Positions 58,441 through 64,000 of a DNA stretch of 64,000 bases are shown in pieces. This DNA is from Caballeronia catudaia. Lineage in GTDB: Bacteria; Pseudomonadota; Gammaproteobacteria; Burkholderiales; Burkholderiaceae. The translations under genes and the position numbers were made by a program. The notes beneath the pieces are model-generated. The model did not search any database, was not told where the DNA came from, and saw nothing but the letters and a program-made list of their open reading frames with translations. Numbering within the stretch: position 1 is the stretch's first letter; each line of letters begins with the position of its first letter. The stretch covers positions 124,001-188,000 of the forward strand of contig NZ_FCOF02000008.1 of assembly GCF_001544755.2 (NCBI RefSeq). The letters are read 5' to 3'.

Positions 58441-59327
58441 TCCACCGCCCTTCCCCGCGCCGCTTCCAGAATCGCGAACCATTCCTCGCGCGTTAATTCG
58501 ATATCGAGCGCATCGACGGCATCGCGCAGACCTTCGATGCGCCGCGTGCCCGCAATCGCGATCGGCCGCGACGGCAGCCTGAAAATCCACGCATACGCGA
58601 TCGACACCCAGCTCGCCACGCCGCGCTCGCGCTGAATCGCCTGGAGCGTGCCGCGCACGCGCGCGGCGGCGGCATCGGCTTCATCGAACAGACGGCCGCC
58701 ACCGAGCGGCGACCAGATCATCGGCGTGACGCGCGCCGTTTTCAATGCGCTCATCGTGCCGTCGTCGATCGGCGTCGAATGAAACGGCGACACCTCGATC
58801 TGATTCGTCGCGAGCGCAATGCGCGTATTCAGCGATTCGAATGCGCGCGCCGAAAAGTTCGATACGCCGAACGCGCCGATCTTTCCCGCCGCCAGCAGCC
58901 GCTCGACTTCGCGCGCGAGCTCGTCCTCGTCGATGAGCGGATCGGGGCGATGCAGCAGGAACAGCTCGATGCGCTCGCACCGGAACGCCCGCAACGAACG
59001 CTCGACGCTCTCGCGCACATGCGCGGCGCTGTTGTCGTAATGCTTCACGCGATGCTGCGGGCGCGCAGGCGACACGAGTCTGATGCCCGCCTTCGTGACG
59101 ATCTGGATGCGCTCGCGCAATCCGGGGCGCAATGCGAGCGCTTCGCCGAAGAAGGTTTCGGCTTCATATCCGCCGTAGATATCGGCGTGATCGAAGCTCG
59201 TCACGCCGAGCTCGACGCATTCGCCGATGAACGCGGCGAGCTCCGCGCGCGTCGTGTTCCAGCGCATCACGCGCCACATGCCCGCGACCACGCGCGAGAG
59301 CTTGGTTTCGATGGAGGATGTCGTCAT
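58437..59327 (-). CDS. aldo/keto reductase (YdhF-like)
   Basis: 296-residue AKR-fold oxidoreductase with tetrad D46, Y51 (FDHADIYGGY), K79 (VTKAG) and H126 (LLHRPD). FGVSNFSARAF and IAGTRRIEGL are the cofactor-binding segments. Close in layout to E. coli YdhF. It is divergent from the MFS gene, and a degenerate copy of the LacI operator lies within 20 bp of its start. It probably reduces or oxidises an intermediate of the same pathway. Confidence 0.9.
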   Translation of the reverse strand: MTTSSIETKLSRVVAGMWRVMRWNTTRAELAAFIGECVELGVTSFDHADIYGGYEAETFFGEALALRPGLRERIQIVTKAGIRLVSPARPQHRVKHYDNSAAHVRESVERSLRAFRCERIELFLLHRPDPLIDEDELAREVERLLAAGKIGAFGVSNFSARAFESLNTRIALATNQIEVSPFHSTPIDDGTMSALKTARVTPMIWSPLGGGRLFDEADAAAARVRGTLQAIQRERGVASWVSIAYAWIFRLPSRPIAIAGTRRIEGLRDAVDALDIELTREEWFAILEAARGRAVD

Positions 59328-59330
59328 GAT

Positions 59331-59346
59331 CTGAAAACGGTTACAA
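59331..59346. promoter_or_regulatory. degenerate LacI-type operator at the aldo/keto reductase start
   Basis: CTGAAAACGGTTACAA matches 12 of 16 positions of ATGATACCGGTTACAT. It lies three bases upstream of the reductase start codon. Weak by itself, but consistent with the nearby sites. Confidence 0.45.
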
Positions 59347-59372
59347 ATCAAATTGTATTGGGGTTTACGGTG

Positions 59373-59414
59373 TTTGAATGCGACGGCAAATGACTATAAT
59401 GATACCGGTTACAT
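59373..59414 (+). promoter_or_regulatory. promoter and LacI-type operator of the MFS gene
   Basis: TATAAT (59395-59400) is preceded by TTTGAA (59373-59378, 16-bp spacing). The operator ATGATACCGGTTACAT at 59399-59414 begins on the -10 and runs over the start of transcription. It is the exact reverse complement of the copy at 56696. Confidence 0.75.
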
Positions 59415-59444
59415 TCAAGCGCTAGCCGAACACGGAGACACCCG

Positions 59445-60725
59445 ATGCAAAGAGACATCGCCATCGCGCAGGAAGGCGCGCGCCGCTGGTATCGCGACAT
59501 TAGCTGGACGCAATGGCGCGTGCTGATCGCCGCCTGGGGCGTGTGGGTCAACGACGCGCTCGACTTCCTCGCCATCACCTTCGTGTTGCGCGATATCGCG
59601 ACCGCCTTCAACGTATCGCTCGACACTGCCTCGCTGCTGTTGCTCGCCACCTACGGCGTGCGCTGGATCGGCGGGCTGCTCTTCGGCGGCCTGAGCGACC
59701 GCATAGGGCGCAAGATACCGCTGCTCATCACGCTGACATGGTTCACGCTCGGCGCGGTCGCAACGGGGCTGTCGTGGAGTTTCGCGGCGCTCGTGGTGTT
59801 CCGTCTTCTGCTCGGCTTCGGCATGGCGCCCGGTTTTTCGCTCGGCGCGGCGATGGTCGCGGAATCGTGGCCCGAGAAGCATCGCGCGATCGGCATCGGC
59901 ATTCTGGATACGGGCTGGGGCGTCGGCGCGATCGGCGCGGCGCTCGCGTACGAGTTCATCTATCCGCACTTCGGCTGGCGCGGGATGTTCTTCATCGGCT
60001 TGCCGCCGTCCATCGTGCTCGCGCTGTTCATCATTTTCTGCGTGCCGGAATCGCAGGCGTGGAAGAAGGCGCGGCCCGCTGCGGCTGTCACGTGGCGCAG
60101 CAATCCGGTCGTCGATCTGTTCTCGAAGTATCCGAAGCGCGTGTCCTATCTCGCGCTCCTGATCTTCGTGCTGTGCTTCGGCTCGTGGCCGTTTCAAGCG
60201 CTTCTGCCGACTTATCTGCGCGCGGCCGGCCTCGCGCCCGCCGCCGTCAGCCAGATCACGATGGCGTCCGCGATCGGGCAGATTCTCGGCTTCGTCGCGT
60301 CGGGGTTCATCGCCGAGCGGCTCGGGCGGCGCATGGCGATTTCGGTGATGATCGGCATCGGCGCGCTGTTCGTCGCGGGCGTGATTCTGTCGACGGGCAA
60401 TATCGCGCTCGCGGCGGCCTGTGCGTTCGTGAGCGGCTTCTTTCTGATCGGCTCGTCGGGCATCTGGGGCACGGTGCTCACCGAAAACCTGCCGCGCGAT
60501 GTGCGCGCGTCGGGCGTCGGCTTTCTCTACAACTTCGGCGTGATCGGCGGCGGCATCGCGCCCTTCATCGTGCTCTCGACGATGCATCGATTCGGTTTCA
60601 CGATGCCCGACGCGATCATCGGCTTCACGATCGTCGCGGCGATCGCCGGCATGGTCGTGATCCGATTCGTGCGCGAGACCAAGGGGTTGTCGCTGGACGA
60701 GATCGATCGCGAAACGAACGGTTGA
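59445..60725 (+). CDS. MFS transporter
   Basis: 426-residue inner-membrane transporter with about 12 helices. GGLSDRIGRKIPL after helix 2 and a second copy ERLGRRMAI after helix 8 are facilitator loops; VNDALDFLAITFVL in helix 1 resembles aromatic-acid/metabolite:H+ symporters. GGAGACACCC precedes the ATG. The operator on its promoter ties it to the LacI-controlled pathway as the likely substrate importer. Confidence 0.9.
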   Translation: MQRDIAIAQEGARRWYRDISWTQWRVLIAAWGVWVNDALDFLAITFVLRDIATAFNVSLDTASLLLLATYGVRWIGGLLFGGLSDRIGRKIPLLITLTWFTLGAVATGLSWSFAALVVFRLLLGFGMAPGFSLGAAMVAESWPEKHRAIGIGILDTGWGVGAIGAALAYEFIYPHFGWRGMFFIGLPPSIVLALFIIFCVPESQAWKKARPAAAVTWRSNPVVDLFSKYPKRVSYLALLIFVLCFGSWPFQALLPTYLRAAGLAPAAVSQITMASAIGQILGFVASGFIAERLGRRMAISVMIGIGALFVAGVILSTGNIALAAACAFVSGFFLIGSSGIWGTVLTENLPRDVRASGVGFLYNFGVIGGGIAPFIVLSTMHRFGFTMPDAIIGFTIVAAIAGMVVIRFVRETKGLSLDEIDRETNG

Positions 60726-60728
60726 TCG

Positions 60729-61019
60729 TCAGACGCCGCTCTGAAGCGTCGACGCATTCGCGCGCCCCATGATCGCCGCGATATTGCCGATGGCCGGCTG
60801 CGCGAAGTGCACCGGCGGCGCGTCGAGCGGCAGCGGCGCGGGGCCGGAGTTCGTCGCGCGCGCATAGACCGGCAGCGGCGGCGCACTCTGCGCGCTCGAT
60901 CCGATCGGGAACACCGGACCGCCCATGATGCCCACGCCGATGAACGCGTGCGCCTGGGCGGCCGTCACCAGACCGAAAGTGAGTTTGCTCGCCAGGATTG
61001 CGTGTCTGATCGCTCTCAT
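60729..61019 (-). CDS. small secreted hypothetical protein
   Basis: 96 residues. A signal peptide (about 1-25, ending AQAHA) is followed by a glycine-, proline- and alanine-rich mature part of about 70 residues without cysteines. GGAGGAGACGAGAA in front of the ATG supports expression. No family recognised. Confidence 0.6.
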   Translation of the reverse strand: MRAIRHAILASKLTFGLVTAAQAHAFIGVGIMGGPVFPIGSSAQSAPPLPVYARATNSGPAPLPLDAPPVHFAQPAIGNIAAIMGRANASTLQSGV

Positions 61020-61126
61020 TTCTCGTCTCCTCCATGCCGGTTTGTCGATGGGTGGATTCTGCGGCGGGAAAATGAGAGAAAAATGAGCGCGCGGCGGAGA
61101 AAAACGGCATCGACTAGACTTTCGTC

Positions 61127-62191
61127 ATGTACAGCCGATTCGCATCGATCCTCACCGCACTGACCGCCGCCGCGCTTTTCGGCGCGACGACGCCGATCGC
61201 CAAAGCGCTCCTCGGCCCGATGCCGCCGTTCATGGTCGCGGGCCTGTTCTATCTCGGCAGCGGCATCGGGCTGGGCGCCGTGCTGCTCGGGCGCTCGTTC
61301 TGGCGCGTGCAAAGCAAAGGCATCGGCGGGCGGGAACTCGCGTGGCTCGCCGGCGCGATCGCGTTCGGCGGCATCGCCGGCCCGGCATTGCTGATGCTCG
61401 GGCTGGCGAGCACGCCCGCCGCGACGAGTTCCCTCTTGCTCAACCTCGAAGGCGTGCTGACGGCGGCGATCGCGTGGATCGTGTTTCGCGAGAACGTCGA
61501 CATGCCTGTGTTCCTCGGCATGGCCGCGATCGTCGCGGGCGGCGTCGTGCTCGCGTGGGAGCCATCGGCGGCGAACGCGGGCGGCATGTCGTCGGGTGCG
61601 CTGCTGATCGCGCTCGCGTGCCTCTGCTGGGCCATCGACAACAATCTGACGCGCAAGATCGCCACCGCCGACGCAATGGTGATCGCGTGCGCGAAAGGGC
61701 TCGTCGCGGGCGCGACGAATCTCGGCATCGCGCTCGCGATGGGCGCGCCCCTGCCCGCGCCGCGCATCGCCCTCGCCGCGATGACGACGGGCTTCGGCGG
61801 CTACGGCGTGAGTCTCGTGCTATTCGTGATCGCGCTGCGCCATCTCGGGACGGCGCGCACCGGCGCGTACTTCTCGGTCGCGCCGGTGTTCGGCGTCGCG
61901 CTCTCGCTCGCGATCTGGCCGCAGGCGCCCGGCGCGGCGTTCTGGATCGCCGCCGCGCTGATGATGCTCGGCGTGTGGCTGCACGTGCGCGAGCGGCACG
62001 AACACGAGCACACGCACGAGCGGCTCGAACATACGCATCGGCATGTGCATGACGCGCATCATCGGCACGATCACGCCTTTCCCTGGTCCGTCGACGAACC
62101 GCACACGCATGCGCACGTGCATCTGCCGATCACGCACACGCACGCGCATTTCCCCGACGTGCATCACCGGCATTCGCACAAGCGCGGCTAG
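61127..62191 (+). CDS. EamA/DMT-family exporter with histidine-rich C-terminal tail
   Basis: 354-residue protein. Ten hydrophobic helices in two EamA repeats fill residues 1 to about 285. The last 69 residues contain 24 histidines in HxH patterns (for example HTHAHVHLPITHTHAH), like metal-binding loops of zinc or nickel transport proteins. DMT members export amino acids, nucleotides or other small solutes, so the tail may sense or store metal rather than define the cargo. It converges with the flavoprotein gene (4-bp overlap). Confidence 0.88.
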   Translation: MYSRFASILTALTAAALFGATTPIAKALLGPMPPFMVAGLFYLGSGIGLGAVLLGRSFWRVQSKGIGGRELAWLAGAIAFGGIAGPALLMLGLASTPAATSSLLLNLEGVLTAAIAWIVFRENVDMPVFLGMAAIVAGGVVLAWEPSAANAGGMSSGALLIALACLCWAIDNNLTRKIATADAMVIACAKGLVAGATNLGIALAMGAPLPAPRIALAAMTTGFGGYGVSLVLFVIALRHLGTARTGAYFSVAPVFGVALSLAIWPQAPGAAFWIAAALMMLGVWLHVRERHEHEHTHERLEHTHRHVHDAHHRHDHAFPWSVDEPHTHAHVHLPITHTHAHFPDVHHRHSHKRG

Positions 62192-63576
62192 AACACCTTG
62201 CCCGGATTGAGCAGACCGTTCGGATCGAGGGCCGCCTTGATCGCGCGCATCGACGCGATATCGGCTTCGCGGCGCGCGAGATGCAGATAGTCGCGCTTCT
62301 TCGTGCCGATGCCGTGCTCCGCAGAGATCGATCCCTCGAACTCGCGCGTGACGTCGTAGATGACGGCATCGAGATCGTCGTGATCCTGCTTGCCGCGGCC
62401 GGGCACGTCCACGACGATGTGAATGTTGCCGTCGCCGAGATGGCCGTAGGTCATCACGATCGCATCGGGCCAGCGCGCGCGCAGACGCGCCTCGCATTGC
62501 GCGGCGGCGTCGCCGACCTGCGCGATCGAAAAGCTCACGTCGTAGGCCGCGCAGTTCGGGATGAAGCGGTCGTATTCGCCGGGCGCGTCGCGGATCGCCC
62601 AGAAATCGCGCGCGTGCGCCTCGTTCGATGCGATCGCCGCATCGCTCACGATGCCCGCTTCGAGCATGCCGCCGAGAAACTCCTCGAACGCTTCGCCGTG
62701 CCGCGCGGGATCGGTGCCGACGCTTTCGAGCAGCACGTAGAACGGGTGGGCATCGGCGAGCGGCGCGCGCAGATTCTTCAGATTGGCGATGACCGTATCG
62801 TGATAGCCCGCCCACATCACTTCGAACGCGGACACGCCCGGCGCGAGATTCGCCTGCGCGCGCGCGAGCAGCGTGGTGACGGCGGCGAAATCCGGCAGGC
62901 CGCACCAGGCGGTGGCGGTCGCGGTGGGCTTCGGGCGCAGCCGCAGCACGACGCGCGTGATGACCGCTAGCGTGCCTTCGCTGCCGATCAACAGATGCCG
63001 CAGGTCATAGCCGCTGTTGTTCTTGATCATCTTGTTCAGCCCGCCGACGATCTCGCCGCTCGCGAGCACCGCTTCGACGCCGAGCACCTGATCGCGCATC
63101 ATGCCGTACTTGATGACGCGGTTGCCGCCCGCGTTCGTCGCGAGATTGCCGCCGATCGTGCAGCTTCCGCGCGCGCCGAGATCCAGCGGAAAGTAGAAGC
63201 CCGCCGCGCTCGCCGCTTCCTGAACGACTTGCAGCGGCGTGCCGGCTTCGACGGTCATGGTCGCGGAAACTTCATCGATCTCGACGATGCGATTCATGCG
63301 TTCGAGGCTCAGCGCCACTTCGCCGCCGAGCAGATTCGCACCGCCGACGAGACCTGTCAGGCCGCCTTGCGTGACGACCGGTTGTTTGTGTCCGGTGCAA
63401 ATCGCAAGCGCTTGTGCAACCTCTTGCGTCGTGCGCGGGCGAATGATCGCGAGCGGCGTCGCGCCGGGCATGCCGCTCCAGTCCGCGACGCGCCTCTCGC
63501 CGAATTCGTCGGGCAGCGCCACGACCTGGGCGCCGAGCGCCTCACGCAATACCACTACTGCTTCGCTTGCCGTCAT
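62188..63576 (-). CDS. FAD-linked oxidase (GlcD / D-2-hydroxyacid dehydrogenase type)
   Basis: 462-residue flavoprotein. The PCMH FAD-binding domain has QGGLTGLVGGAN (about 68-80) and GGNLATNAGG. The C-terminal FAD-oxidase domain carries YGHLGDGNIHI and SAEHGIGTKKRDYL, which hold the metal and substrate residues of D-lactate, D-2-hydroxyglutarate and glycolate dehydrogenases. The exact substrate is not clear. The ATG at 63576 follows CGGAGACGACGC; an earlier Met at 63603 lacks a ribosome site. Confidence 0.91.
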   Translation of the reverse strand: MTASEAVVVLREALGAQVVALPDEFGERRVADWSGMPGATPLAIIRPRTTQEVAQALAICTGHKQPVVTQGGLTGLVGGANLLGGEVALSLERMNRIVEIDEVSATMTVEAGTPLQVVQEAASAAGFYFPLDLGARGSCTIGGNLATNAGGNRVIKYGMMRDQVLGVEAVLASGEIVGGLNKMIKNNSGYDLRHLLIGSEGTLAVITRVVLRLRPKPTATATAWCGLPDFAAVTTLLARAQANLAPGVSAFEVMWAGYHDTVIANLKNLRAPLADAHPFYVLLESVGTDPARHGEAFEEFLGGMLEAGIVSDAAIASNEAHARDFWAIRDAPGEYDRFIPNCAAYDVSFSIAQVGDAAAQCEARLRARWPDAIVMTYGHLGDGNIHIVVDVPGRGKQDHDDLDAVIYDVTREFEGSISAEHGIGTKKRDYLHLARREADIASMRAIKAALDPNGLLNPGKVF

Positions 63577-63674
63577 GCGTCGTCTCCGTTCGTTGTTTCG
63601 CATTGAGGTCAGATGCGATAGTTTGAACCAAAACGCGCGAGAATTATCGGCAGGATTCTTCGGGGATTACGACG

Positions 63675-63938
63675 ATGGAACGGACCGACTTCGAAAGCGC
63701 GCTGGCTCAGCTCACCGGCGCGGCGGAACTGGTGGCGGCTGGCGCGAGCGAAGATCTGCGCGCGCAGGCGTTCGAGATGCTGGCGTTCTTTCGGCTGCAT
63801 CGAGGGCGCGCGGCGGTGACATCGAACGATGAGCTATTCAAGGACACCGCGTACGCCGCGCTCACGATGGCGGGACGCAACGAATTTCTCGCAGCGGCCG
63901 CGTTGCTGGAGCAGGCGCGGGCGTTGCTGGGTAGCTAA
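63675..63938 (+). CDS. small hypothetical protein
   Basis: 87 residues, strongly alpha-helical and alanine-rich (for example FESALAQLTGAAELVAAGA and EFLAAAALLEQARALLG). Soluble, no cysteine. It is divergent from the flavoprotein gene and has strong coding bias. Function unknown. Confidence 0.6.
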   Translation: MERTDFESALAQLTGAAELVAAGASEDLRAQAFEMLAFFRLHRGRAAVTSNDELFKDTAYAALTMAGRNEFLAAAALLEQARALLGS

Positions 63939-64000
63939 CTAGAACAGCTCCGTGTCCAGCGGCAGCAAGTTGATCCACTTCACCGCCGTGCGCCGCTCGA
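63939..64000 (-). CDS. C-terminus of an unidentified gene, partial
   Basis: The last 20 codons of a minus-strand frame ending ...AVKWINLLPLDTELF before a TAG at 63941-63939. The gene start lies beyond the window. It converges on the small hypothetical with no gap. Too short to assign. Confidence 0.5.
   Translation of the reverse strand, partial: ERRTAVKWINLLPLDTELF

Overview
The window looks like chromosome or chromid DNA from a Burkholderia-type betaproteobacterium (Burkholderia/Paraburkholderia/Caballeronia group). The signs are high GC with strong third-position GC bias, two trimeric porins whose mature proteins begin QSSVTLYG, many LysR/LacI-controlled catabolic operons, a type VI secretion vgrG-effector island, two-partner secretion and a bacteriophytochrome. 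The genus is inferred; no rRNA, tRNA, CRISPR array, prophage or insertion sequence was seen.

Layout. 1-4,883 (minus): a trans-4-hydroxyproline catabolic operon (transporter, D-hydroxyproline dehydrogenase-like flavoprotein, DapA-family deaminase, 4-hydroxyproline epimerase) ending in an amidohydrolase cut by the window edge. A sigma70-like promoter and a 14-bp perfect palindrome lie in front of it. 5,055-7,670 (minus): two tandem paralogous metzincin-like lipoproteins, one with an extra C-terminal repeat domain. 7,746-12,669: a TctD/TctE-type two-component pair divergent from a NitT/TauT-type ABC transporter. 12,736-14,616 (minus): SmpA/OmlA-like lipoprotein, PAP2 phosphatase and a phosphopantetheinyl-transferase-like protein with eroded motifs. 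14,891-19,366 (plus): a formaldehyde-activating-enzyme homologue with an aldo/keto reductase, an aldehyde dehydrogenase and, after a terminator, an MFS transporter.

19,496-26,322 (minus) is an AT-richer T6SS island: VgrG with a C-terminal extension, a dual-HKD phospholipase D effector (Tle5-like), a periplasmic Tli4-like immunity protein, then small ORFs. 26,670-34,375 (minus) is a sugar-acid-type catabolic cluster: aldehyde dehydrogenase, MFS, enolase-superfamily protein, GMC oxidoreductase and two LysR regulators. It is divergent from a porin. 36,628-40,779 holds a two-partner secretion pair in convergent orientation. 41,091-43,481 is a bacteriophytochrome kinase with no heme oxygenase or response regulator nearby. 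A second porin and an 850-bp non-coding stretch follow.

45,570-51,240: two small hypothetical genes, a compact HMG-CoA-lyase/CoA-transferase/MFS operon with a divergent LysR, and a cupin. 51,303-60,725 is the most interesting region. A LacI regulator sits among four transcription units: (i) family I CoA-transferase, AroE-like dehydrogenase, unknown barrel protein, FAH-family hydrolase and orphan sugar-binding protein; (ii) a MaoC hydratase; (iii) an aldo/keto reductase; (iv) an MFS transporter. Three of these promoters carry the same 16-bp operator (two copies are exact reverse complements, one has a single change) placed on the -10 element, and the fourth has a degenerate copy. This defines a local regulon for a catabolic route I cannot name.

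The end (60,729-64,000) has a small secreted protein, an EamA exporter with a histidine-rich tail, a GlcD-type flavoprotein, a small hypothetical and the C-terminus of a gene running off the edge. Much of the plus- and minus-strand open reading is antisense shadow caused by high GC and was left out.
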